A stretch of 64,000 nucleotides of DNA from Karalla daura. Lineage: Eukaryota; Chordata; Actinopteri; Chaetodontiformes; Leiognathidae. The stretch's first letter is position 1, and every line of letters starts with the position of its first letter. Positions 48,301-60,233 of the stretch are shown here, piece after piece. The notes under the pieces are model-generated. The model did not search any database. It saw only the letters and a list, made by a program, of their open reading frames with translations, and was not told the DNA's origin. The stretch is from positions 5,708,073 through 5,772,072 of the forward strand of contig CM055198.1 of the NCBI GenBank assembly GCA_029224185.1, read 5' to 3'. Made by a program: the position numbers and the translations under genes.

Positions 48301-51300
48301 GGTCTCAGTATCTGAGGGAAGCCATGACTCAACCTCTATTATTAGGCATCCTGGCATGCCCTGTCAGAGTGTACGTCCTTCCTAGTGCATACAGTAGTCT
48401 GCACCGATCCCATTGAGCCCCATGGAGATCCTCAGAGGAGTCTAAATCTGGGGATAATCACCTGTAAGAGTCACAGAGATTATGAGAGTGGAGTGAATGG
48501 AGAAACAGTGAGCCGGGGAGATTTTCTTCCTCCACATCAGCTGTTGCTGTGGCTTCAAGACCAACTGTAGCTGCTGCAAACATGGATTCATTGTGCTCGC
48601 TCAGTGTTGCTTTTGGACAGTTTTTCAGTTTTTCTGATTCGATAAAAGCTGCCCCTCAGTTTTCTTTTCCTCTGTCATAAATGTTAAGTTAATCAAAGGT
48701 TCTCTCTCAATAACAAAGGGTTTCAAACTGGGATAATGGTGACAAAGTTTTCCTTTCTACCCCCAGCACAATGACCTCGGAGTTGTCCAAAGGCGAAATC
48801 CCTACTCAAAGTCAAGCAGATAAGGCAAGTGAAAGGAAAGTGTAATCCAGCTAAAATTACAAAGCTTTCTTGGCTGCAATCTGGGAAGCGAAAAATACGG
48901 AGCAGTGGTTGCAATTTGGTATCACGTGTGCATTCGCTTGTGGCTGGTCCCTGCAAGAACGAATCTCGCGAACGTGGCAGTGCTGAGCTAACGCAGTGTG
49001 GAGCTACATAAGGCCATTCAGTCTGCAGTGGATACGATTCACAGTCGTCGGGGCTCACGCGCTAAGATTACCGACCTGCTGCAGTTGATGCTGTGGCTGG
49101 GCAGTGGATTTATTCCTGTCAGCTGACAACCAATAACATCACCGAACCTAAACACTCCATTACTTTGGTGTCGGCGGTGGGATCAGTGGACATGAACAAT
49201 TTGAGTCTGGCATTGACTGCTCCGGCTGTGGATGACACCGCACTGGTCCGAAATAAAAACAGAGAGATATCGCGTGTGCTCCGCTGAGCTGCCCCTATGT
49301 CTGGTTTCACCGGCCCACACACAGTGTTCGAAATTGTGTTGTAAACACAACCCCCGTCCCAGCATGGCTTCCTCCAGTCTGCCACTCTCCAGCTTGTCCG
49401 CATTAATCAAGGTGCAACGCTCTCTTGTCTTCTTTATCTTTTACTCTCGTGCCATTCTTTTCTCTTACAAGGCATGCATGTTGAAATCCAGTCCGGAAAA
49501 GAAATGCAAAACGAAAACCACTGAGATCCAAAAACACCACTGTCCCTAGAGAGTCACTACTCGTCGGTTACATAGCTTGATCATTCAAGAAACATTGCGT
49601 CATGTAAACATGCCTTTTTCGAGCGGCTCGCAGGCCTCGAGTGCCTGAAGCTGTGCGGCTGACTCTGAAGAAGACCCAGGGATGTTGCGTTGCGTTCTTC
49701 TACATTTTCGTGCGCAATCGACCTCGCAGGCAAGGTTTGTCTGACCAGCGGCACAGCTTCAACGCGCTTCAGAACAAAGCTCACAGACCTGTTTTTTTTC
49801 CCCACCCCGCACGGGCCGTTAGTCAGTTCCATCAGCGAGAAATGCCTTTGACTAAACAAAAATGTGAGAAAAAAAAAAAGACAGACAGCTTATACATTTG
49901 AAAAAACAGCGACATGATGTCTCAACTGACCCGCCCCTCCCCCACCACAAAGATAAATAAATCTATTTGGATATATTCTAAATGGATAAATAATATTATC
50001 ATGATATACTCTATATAACTTTTCAACAATAATTAAATATCTCAAGGATGGCACCATCGCTTTCTCAAAAAGAAAAACCATAACTCGTGGTGATATACTT
50101 TATAAAATTTGTTTAAAGTTGTAATAAAGTGATCTGTTCCCCTCCTGAACGAGCTCCCGTTGCCTTTCTCTCTCCTCCTCTCTCACTTTGTCCCTTGGTC
50201 GTCTCCCAGCACACTGGAATGCTGAGGGGAGGGAAGTTTGGTTTGTGCTTGAGGAGAGACTGATGTTTACACGCCGTTTGTCCGTTTGTTCATTAGTTCC
50301 TCTCCAAAGTTTACGCAGGAGGAGAGCAGCGGGGGTCATTACTGTCATCCAAAGTCCCTGGGGTCTATATAGCTGCCAACCGTGGAGCTGAGAGAGCCAG
50401 AGAAGTGGGGGAGGGAGGGGGGAAAGTGTTTATGGTACTGGCGGTGTTTGTGTTAAAATCATTTTTTGCCAGGAGACAAAACATAAGCATCGTCAGTCTT
50501 TTTCTCTGGGTTTTGGCTCGGGTGGATGTTCCAGCAGAGGCAGACACTGCTCAGAGGCAGCTCTTCCTCTCCTGGCATCGCTCTACCTGGAGTCTCTGGC
50601 ATGGGAGAGAGAAAGCCTACCTCTCCTCTCTCCCTCCTCAGGTGTATGAAATGTTCCCTCTGCAGCATGTGACGTCTCTCACGACTCTCCATCCTTCTCA
50701 CGCGCTCACTTTTCCATCCCTACGGATCATCACGGCTTTGACAGCTCTTCCGTTCCTCTCTTAATGATGTTGCTGCTCATCCTCCCCTTCCTACCCCCCT
50801 ATCCTGTCCTCCTATTTTCATTGAGGCTGACACAGAAAAGCACCATGGGACGCATCAAACGCCACTGTCATCTTCCAATATCCCCAAAGAATACAAAACA
50901 GCCTATCGTCTCCTCTCCTCTTCCTGCCCCCTCCTCTTCTCATCTCTAGTCCTTCTCCTTCCAGCCACCTGAGGATACAATTCCTCGCATTAAAGAAATG
51001 AGGAGAGGAGGAGAGGGTATTTCGTTAAAAAAGATAAAAGTATAAAATGGCAGTTGGAATATCCCCTCATGAGACCAAAATGTGTGCATCATGTTCATTT
51101 GCAGAACAGAACTTTTTGTCTTCTTTTATCCCCTCTTTATCCTCTCTAATTGTCTCCTTCCTCGTCTCGTCCCCGACCTCAGTTTGAGTCACAGAGCTGG
51201 AGGTTTGGTCTTTTTACATTCTGTTCCATTCCGTCATCCCAGAGGAGGGGTCATCTCGTTGACCTCCAGACCGTCTTCATTAAATTAAAATTATAATTAA

Positions 51301-51360
51301 TTCATATACTCTCTTGCACATTCACCCCGCTCCCCCTGCTTTTTTTTCCTCTCTTTATCC

Positions 51361-52210
51361 TCAGACGTAGGCTGACTCGCTGGACTGAGTGCGTCCCAGG
51401 TTGGGCGGCTGGGACAGGTGCGCCATGTCTTTCTTCCTGATTTCGCAGATCGACTTCCTGCGGGCCTGGACGCCTCGGATGGCAGCCTTGATTTTCCGCC
51501 AGCCCAGATGGTTGAGCTCGGCCAAGTTGAGCACCACGCAGATGCCGCTCACCGCAAACATGAACACCAGGAACACCGTTTTTTCGGTGGGACGCGACAC
51601 ATAGCACTCCACCTCCTTCAGACACGGGTAGCGGTCGCACTCGAAAATCCCAGGCACGCTGAAGCCATAAAGGAAGTACTGGCCCGCCAGGAAGCCAATC
51701 TCCAGCGCGTTTCTGAACACCACCTGGATGATGTAGAAGCGGGAGATCCCTTCTTGCCGGCGGACCTTGGAGCTCTTCCCATGGGTGAGGCCCCGTGGAG
51801 CGTTGGGGATCTCCTTCACTTCAAGGCAGTCGGGCTCCTCCTTCCCACCTCCGCCATCGCCGCCATGCTGAACTAGAATTCCATTGATGTTGCGGAGCTT
51901 TCGCGTCCCATCCCTCCCTCCGTAGTCCCTCTCCATGATGGGGTAGAGGAAGGAGTAGCGTCGGTCTTTCTGCTTGGCCGACTGGTGCACGGAGTAGGTG
52001 ATGAAGCAGAGGCTGGGCGTGCACACCAATATGATCTGGAAGACCCAGTAACGGATGTGGGAGATGGGGAAGGCCTTGTCGTAGCAGGCCTGGTTGCAGC
52101 CGGGCTGCAGGGTGTTGCAGATGAACATGGTCTGCTCGTCCTCGTAGACGGTCTCACCGACGATTGCCACGATCAGGATACGGAAGATCACCACTACAGT
52201 GAGCAGGATC
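51361..52210 (-). CDS. gjd1: Gap junction delta protein, Cx34-type (main coding exon)
   Basis: Connexin of the Cx36/GJD2 group, forming intercellular channels of electrical synapses. This exon gives 282 residues, starting in TM1 (ILLTVVVIFRILIVAIVGETV) after a clear acceptor CTGCAG|G, and ending at a stop. Seen in order: first extracellular loop with CNTLQPGCNQAC (C-X6-C-X3-C), TM2 (YWVFQIILVCTPSLCFITY), a cytoplasmic loop with RNINGILVQ and a Gly run, TM3 after RRQEGISRFY, second loop CDRYPCLKEVEC (the C-X4-C-X5-C spacing particular to this group), TM4, the kinase-type site RRKSICEIRKK, and the C-terminal SAYV ligand for the ZO-1 PDZ domain. The loop and tail (PNAPRGLTHGKSSKV, RTQSSESAYV) fit the fish Cx34.1/Cx34.7 pair (gjd1) better than Cx35/Cx36 (gjd2); I cannot say gjd1a or gjd1b. 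The usual short first exon (about 23 residues starting MGEW) is not found in the window. Confidence 0.9.
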
Positions 52211-55200
52211 CTGCAGGGCGAGACAGAGAGATCACCACGGTTAATACCAGTTAGATTTACTGTCAGGAAGGACAACGTGACCTGAGATATCCTTCCTAGG
52301 TGAAGTACAGATAAAGGAGAAAGAAGGGCTGTAAATATAGAGGAGGCTTGTGAGTCAAGAGGAACCAAATCTAAAATGAGTAAAAAGGGAATGTAAAATG
52401 TGCAGATTTAAAGCTCCAGTGTGTAATTTTCTGCACTGTCATTAGTTTTGAAAGCCAGTGCCTGAAGGCTCCATACACAATCACTTAAACTAAAATGAAT
52501 TCGAGCTAATCTTGCTCTGGAGATCTGCGGTTTCCTTTGCATCAAACCGAACTCTGATGGAGCCAAAACAGCGGAAGCCACAGCGACTTAGTATCGTTCC
52601 AGTGTTCACTTTTATTTAACCTCCGCTGTTGAAGTATTAACTGCTCCATAAAGTAATAATGGTTTGCAGACACGTCCCGTGTGAGACAGACGTCCCCGCA
52701 TAGCAACCAAACTCGCAAACCTGCTGCCAGACGGTTCATGCTACTCAACTGACCTCTCTCCCTCCCCGGTACTTTATAATAATGTTGCAAGAACTAGGAT
52801 TACAGAACAGGAAAAGTGGAACAGTTCAGAGTACCACAGGGTAAAGCCCTTTTCTAAGATGGATTCTGCTGACGACTGACCTTGCTTAACCTTCAGCATT
52901 TGGGCTGTCCGCCCATTGGCTGATCAAAAGAGAGAAGAAAGGTAAAACCACAGAGTGAATGGAGGATCAGGGCCACGGCAACAGTGAAGAGTAAAAAAAC
53001 GAAGTATATGCCTCTCAGCCCTTTACATATTGATTTTGTACAAGATGTACAAAAGTGCGCAGTATGAATGAAAAGAAGTCCGAATCAAGGTCGAGAGCTG
53101 GGATTTGAAATTAAAATCGCAGCATGGTGCTCTCGGGGGGACCTTGAACTCCTTAATCAGAGACCATAAATGAGAGCAGGGCCTGAGGCAGAGGGAACAG
53201 AGAGAAGCTGTAGCAGTGATGGAGGGGGACCTCGTGTCACTGTTAAGTCACTGTTCCTCTCGATAAGAACTGGAGATGAAGAGCACTCCAGAGCTCATTT
53301 ATCAGCCCCGAGCAAACGCAGCCTTCATGAGAGGCCCCTCAGAACTCGCAGCCCTGTCATCTGCGCTCAGATGTGCGGTCTGTGTGTAGTGGTGTGCTTC
53401 GTGGGGTGGTTCGCAGGTAAACAAACCTGAGATGGCACATCTCATCTCATTTTGGTGTCTCGTGCATCATTAGGCCCAATTACCATAGCAACCTCCCATT
53501 AGGCTGTCTTAAATTGTGTTTCACAAACGCTCAAAATATCACAGTCTCATTTCTGTCATTTACTGTATCGTTAAAAAAAAACAAAAAAAACACCAGCGCT
53601 CTCTCTCTCTCTATGCCTTCACCGCCCTAGCAACAGGTGAGACTGAGGTGGTGTTTGCAGATGAGATGCTATTTTTGTCTGAGGTGTGGTGAAACACAGA
53701 GATTATTAAAGAAACCAGGCTCGGTTCAACTCGCTCTGCTTGCATATTAATGTGTGTCTAACTATGCGCATGCTGACCCGGTATATCTGCACACTTGGCG
53801 TGTCTGTGTGCACAATGCTGTAAAACACACACACCGTTCCCTTTCTTGCTGACAGCCCCCTCTTTGTTCCTGCCTTACTTTATTCATCCCTCATTTATTT
53901 TTCAGATGGAGCAGGCACTTTAGATAGCGGCGGGCTTTTTTTTTGCTTTTTTTTTTTTGCTTTTTGCGGCCTGCCCGAGTCTGTTGGCTGTCTCGCACTG
54001 TAATCTGCGACCAAACAAAGTCTGGAACAAGGCGGCAGACTGCAAACAGCCCCGGACATTACCGTTAATCTGCTCATTGATTCTTGTCTGGTGGATAATT
54101 CCCAAAGATATGACAGAGTTCAGGCCGAGTCCTGTATGCGGCGAGACCAGCTCTGACTAATCGCCACCATTTATATTAATGATAATCCCATCGATAAGGC
54201 CGTGATGCATTGCCGCCATTACTTCATGTGAACCCAGAGTACACACCATTACAGCAACCCGTCAGAACCTGACCTCATTACATTTATCATGGATTTACGG
54301 GTTTTGGTGCATGCATGTCAATAGATAGGGACACATAAAAATGCCTTTGGAGGCGGAGCTGGTGGGCAGTGCGCTGCTGTAAGAAGAGCAATGAATCCTC
54401 GAGAAAATGTCACTTCGCATAGTGCAGAGCTATCGAATCTATGAAACTTCACAACAAACAAACACACTGGCCGCACCTCTGACTTTAATTGCTGGCTGTA
54501 ATTTGCCCACCAATCTACCAGGCAGGGGTTATTCACCAGAGGATGACACTGGCATTCTGCTAATTCGGGACCTCAAAACATTTCAATCGTATTTGCCATT
54601 CGTGTCAAGTGTGAATCAAGGCAAGCGGCGGCGGCAGCAGCGCTACGGTGGCAGTAAACAAACACCCTGTTTCTGAAGCATCTGATTTCACAGTTTCATA
54701 TGCCAAACGTCAGGGGTGATAAGGAGGTTGCGGCTATAATGGTCCCGTCACGTTGAAAGAGTGCTTGTTTATAAAAGAAGCCGCATGTGTCGAAGACAGA
54801 ATGCCTTCACTCGAACAGATTAGTGCCTTTTCCCAGAGAGCCCGCTGCTTGCTCCTTGCGGCTTTCGGAGTATAATCAGCCTGCGGATCCAGCGAGCTCC
54901 CGCAGTGCCGCCTCGCGCAGGGTTCTTGCAAGATTGAGCAGATGTACGGAAAAACCGCCGTCTCTGGCTGCAGCCTCAGCAGACAGCTCTCCATTTAGAA
55001 TCCCGCAGTGACCTCTCTCCTCTATATCACCTGAAACACTGCCTCCAGGTAAGCCTGGATTTATTAGATAAAGTCAACAAGAGATAGTTGCTGTCACTTG
55101 GATTTATCCTCCACATTTCATAGAGAGAGGGTCCTTTCGGTGCAATATCGGAGTACACGTATTAAATCAAACTCTAATACAAGGTCTGCTCTTCTGTACG

Positions 55201-58200
55201 TCAGCGCAGCTGGACCGTGGATCCAAGTGGAGGCTGTGCCACCGCACCTTGGATGTGGCCAGATAATCATTAGATGGCATTTGGCTGTGTAAAGGGGGAT
55301 CCACCAATCGCACAGTGGCTTTACCAGTCTTGTTTGCCACAGATGTGGAGTCGAAGGGCAGAGTTAATCCTTCCCCGAGTCTGACGCCATGTGGTTCGCG
55401 TGTACCTCTCATCAAAACGGCAGGTCACCGGCACTGACCTCCACCATGGAAAACATAATACTTATTGCCAATCTGCCCACCTGTGATTGGCTGGCATGCC
55501 GAGGGGAGGAGAAGGAATGGGAGACAGGAATAAAAATAAAAAAAAACTAAAAAAAAAATGAAAATGCTTTTGCCCTTGTACTGACTCCATTAAGGAGCTT
55601 AGTGAGCAGAGAATTCACAATACCAGAGTAAGAGAGTACTGCACTAAATGTGTGCACATGCACGCAGGCACACGCTAGCACACACACACACACACACACA
55701 AACACACATAGTATGTACTCTGCATGGCCACACACATGCATGCACACACACAAGACCATGCAACAGGATCCAGACAGTGAGTGGAGACAGTTTTAACACT
55801 GAGTGAGTGCTGAGAGAAGATGTCAAATCGCTGTTGAAGATGAATTAGTTCCAGACAGGGATAAAAAGATTATAAAGTCACCAAAAAACCCACTGTGGCT
55901 TGGACAACTTCTCCTTAAATTAAAAGAGAAACCTGCCAGTGTCGGGACAGAGTGCGAGAGATAGTGGGGAGGGGTGAGGGGCGGGTGAGGGGGTTAGGGG
56001 TGTGTGTGTGTGTGTGTGTGTGTGTGGCGGGAGCAGTAAGGAAGACCAGCAATGGAGGAAAATCTCATCATAGAGAATGAATTATATAATAGCTTCCACA
56101 CGCAAACCCACTGCTGTAATCTGTGGCTGGGCCAAGGGAGGATTCTTGCATTAGGTTTTTTATTTATTTATTTATTCTTTTAATGCCATCGAATAGCTTT
56201 AGATTATCATACACCACACAGCATCCCCCACCTGCTTTTTCTCTCCTCCCTAGAGTATCTTTGGTTCTTTCTTTCATTTTCTCTCCCAGCGCTCTCTCTC
56301 TGACCCCCCACCCCCCCCCCACCCCCTCCTCCACACCACCACCCCACTTCTCCCCCTCTCTCTGTCAGGATTAATCTTTAGATTCTGTCTGTAGTCTTCC
56401 AAGAAGAGCATCTTTTATTTGTAAGTGTATAAGTCAGCGGAGGCCTTAGGTTCTCTGTTGGCTTCCCTCTAAAACGAGAATGAAAAAAGACTGTCTCTTC
56501 AAAATCCTCTTCAAACTGCTCCTTGCCATTAGCACCATGCCAACCTACTGTTGAATTGATCATGTAAACAGGTTATTTGTCATACAGTGGGGGAAAAAAA
56601 TACCTTAAAAAATGAAAAAGGTACTGCGACTGTGACACCGAAGAAGCAATTTCAAGACGTCTGTCTGGGTTCTCTGACTTTTGCTTTGCATTTCCTCGCT
56701 GTTCACTCACACATTCAGATGAGGTTTCAGGTTTCAGCTGGGAATCAAAATGCCAGGGCTCGGCAGCCCTATGCCATATACGCGCACTTCAAACGTGTGG
56801 CGTATTAGCACGGAGCTCGGTATGCACAGTCTCTGCTCCCAGCAGACACTGTTTGTTGTTCCCTTTGACTAATATGTTGCCTGTGTTAACAGGCGGTGGT
56901 GATTATGCAAAAACATTATGCCAACACAACTCCAAAACGGCTCTTCTCCTCCAGCGATACTGTCTCCCCGACTTCCTCGCTGTCTCTCCCTGATTATCTG
57001 GTATCTGAGGTCTCGCACTGAGGGGCGTTTGTCATCCTCAAAGCTCTTATTACGGGCGTGCACTTTCTTGTCAGAACTCAAACGTGCACAATGTTGCGCA
57101 AAAATAATCTTGTTTTCCACACATGACAGGGAACTCTAGCCGTGTCTGCCTCTCTGTTTGCACGCAGATACAGTACATGCACATGACTGAAAAGATAGGC
57201 ACACACAGAAAGCTGTTGCTGCCTGTGTGATCTGCATTGTTTAACTTCCAGAGAAACTGAAAGGCCAGTCACAGTGCAGCTAACTTGATAATATCAAGGA
57301 GGCGCTTGGCGTTTAATGTCAGTATCTTTTCTTGAAACCTTAAGTTCTATTTATATAAAGGAAGATAATAAACTCCATGAAAAAGTGGTAGGACTGAGGT
57401 GCAAGTTAAATGCAGCTCTGCAGCTCAACTCTGCACTGCCAGAGTTGAGTTGTAGGCGGGGGGAGGCAAAGCACACAAAATGTAGTTGTGAGGATCTTTG
57501 CGGAGCAATTGTCCAGTTGTGCTCAGAGATGCGGAAAGGGTCAGGACAAGAGGTTAAGATGGAGTAAGAAAGCACGGAATCTGAAAGTTGTGAGGATAAC
57601 CAAAAAAAGACATTTAAACAGGAGGCAAAAAAAGAAGAGAGATAATGAGAGAGAGGAGGCAAAGAGCCAGAAATAATAGGCCAGAAATCGATAAGGAGCT
57701 CGATGTTTTGGAGGGTGAGAGATGTGGCAGAGAAGATAAAAAGAGAAAAGGGAGGGGGGAGAGAGGGATGAAGGAAGAGAGGGTTGGAGGAAGAGCGGCT
57801 GTGGTTCCTTTACCCAGAAACCCGACACAACCCCCCCTTTTCCTTCCCTCTCATCTCTCCTCCCTCCCTCTCTCCCTTCAATCTCCCCTCCACTCAACTT
57901 CCCTCTGCTAGTTACCACGGCAACAGGCAGAGGGGCAGAAAACGAAGGGAGACGAGGAGAGGGAGAGAGAGAGAGAGAGAGGTGTACAGTCTAGGAGCTA
58001 AGTCAACTAAAGGAGGAGCGCTGAGGAGCGGAGCAGATTTGTTGCACCGTGTTGAAGCGTGGCTTAGGTGCCTCAAAGAGCCCTGTTTACTCTTCCTGAA
58101 GAGGAGTTCACTAAGACAACTAATTATGTCAGCCAGGCAAAGCAAACTGCTGCTGTGTACAAGTTTCTCAGACGATTATGTTTGCCCCCTGTCAGCAAAT

Positions 58201-59643
58201 GAAGCTACAAAGTCGCTGAGAAGAAAAGACGCAGAAAATAGCTAAAACACAGAAACCTTTTTTAGAATATGCCAACACGGTCTCAAAATAGCAAGACGCT
58301 TGTGTTGTTTTGAAGTTCTGTTTGAGGAGAGGAGTCATGAAGGATAATCGGCAATAAGAGCCGCTCTCAGCTCTATCCCTGCAGGCTTAGGAGTCTGTCA
58401 TCTCCTGGACAGTGATGTAAACAAGTTCAGTGTTATGGCTGACCTGCTAATCCTTTCCAGAGCCTCACCTTTAGCCTCCATCAATACCTGTTCCCTCAGT
58501 CTTTAGCTCTGCCTTTTCCTCAGCACCGCTCCCTTCCCCCTCTCCCTACAGCCTCTACCTGCTGCAGCTTTGGCTTTTTTTTTCCTGTTATTCAACCTAT
58601 GTCGCCTCATTCCATCTGAAACATTCGCCCATCAGCCTCCCTTTCTCCATCTGTACAACCTGATAAGCATATTGGCGTTTCACTTCCACTCGGCGCTCCA
58701 GTCACTGTGGTTGCACATCAAGTGCAATTTGATGAAGTTAGTGGTACAGCTCTTCCCAGCGGTCTGCATAAATGGTCAGCGGGTGCAAGGGGTTCAAGTG
58801 GATCCTCTGTGACGTGGCAACCATTTGATCTGGGCGAGTGAATGGCAGGTTCATTCAGCTGAACCCAACTACGAAACTACCAGTATCTATGGTATCTGTG
58901 CTATCACTGTAAAAAAAAAAGGCTTTCAGTGATACAGGGATCAAATCAGGCTTCAGCCTCTCCTGCAATCTAAAAACATGCATTAAGGTCGATCTGAGAT
59001 TTGCCTCTAGGTGTGAGTGAGAGAGTGAATGCTATGTGAAGACAGGTAAACCAAGTAGGATAATTATGATGATAATGGAGGGCAAAGGTTCACAAAGCAC
59101 CCCCAAAACAACAAACAATGGCTTGTACATGGGGAACAACCGCTTTTGTTCTGTGTTAGCAGTGCTTTGTTAAAATCCCTCCTCTCTCCGACCTTAATCC
59201 TATCATTTGTTTCCTTGTTCTTTCCTATGATGCTTTGACTTTCTTCCTCTCTCCCGTACATCTTAAGGGTGCCAGGTGGTAACCCAAATACAACAAACCA
59301 GCAGCTCGCTGACAAATCTAATCCTGTCACATCAAATGCGAATGCATGCTCGTCATACGCTCTGACTCTCTCGCTCTCTCACGCTCTCTCAGCCTCTCTG
59401 TGTGTTCCTTTGCCAAGGTTTATCAATAGCTCGTAGTTCACGGCGGGTCACCTGGCACAAAGCAGTTCCCCCGGCTAACATGCACGCACATACGCACACA
59501 CAGGCGCACGCACTCGTACAGTACATGCAGAAGGGGTGTTCCGGTGCTTGAGGCCAGTGACAGAAGGAGTGAGGGGGCTGCACTCTCTCCTGCTGACAGA
59601 CCTTTATCCCGTAATGCCTCCCACCTCCCAACATGCATATACA

Positions 59644-59676
<33 letters not shown>

Positions 59677-60201
59677 GGGCATTCAGCCTAATATTCACCC
59701 CAAAATATACTCTGCTCTCACACTGCATACGAATACAGGGTGAATTCTTTCAGGACACCTCTCTGTGAGCACATGCGAATGTTAATCACACGCACTCCTC
59801 CAGCTGTTGCGGGGCGTCACAAAGCCGATTGTGTCTGACATTGCTGGACGTTAGTTCCATCCTCTCAGGAGAAGATCAAGATGAGTTTCTGTCATATCAG
59901 CCAGGAATAATTGTTTCACCATTGTCACTTTGATCTGAGGCCAGGTGGTTACAGAATCCGTCAGGCTCAGTTCAGTCCAGGTAAACCACTGACAGTGGGC
60001 ATCAGTGGACAGTCATAATGGCGGCGCACTGCAGAAACGAATGATCCCAGTAGGAAAAGTTGCACTTATGCACAGTGCTTTATAGTACTAGAGCGGGACG
60101 CTACTGTCCAGAGTGACTGACTCCATTGACTCCAGTTATGTCACTTGAAGTACATTACTTGGGTATTTTCACTTTATTGCGTTATATTGCATGAGAGTGA
60201 A

Positions 60202-60233
<32 letters not shown>

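Larger units (their letters stand above)
45241..51360 (-). other. Possible long 3' UTR of the connexin gene
   Basis: This 6.1-kb stretch directly downstream of the connexin stop codon has no recognisable exon. The part from 45240 to about 48800 is AT-rich, CpG-poor and nearly free of long microsatellites, unlike the DNA left of it. It ends at a well-formed minus-strand polyadenylation region (AATAAA at 45253-45248 with several UGUA motifs just upstream). Another AATAAA lies at 49114-49109 and could be an earlier site. It may equally be plain intergenic DNA with a chance signal; only RNA data would settle it. Confidence 0.35.

Noticed and set aside
51361..52210. Assignment as gjd2 (Cx35/Cx36)
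   Set aside because: The cytoplasmic loop and tail wording (RNINGILVQ, PNAPRGLTHGKSSKV, QSSESAYV) fits Cx34-type gjd1 better, and the surrounding genes are of the 19q13 type rather than 15q14. The choice is not certain.
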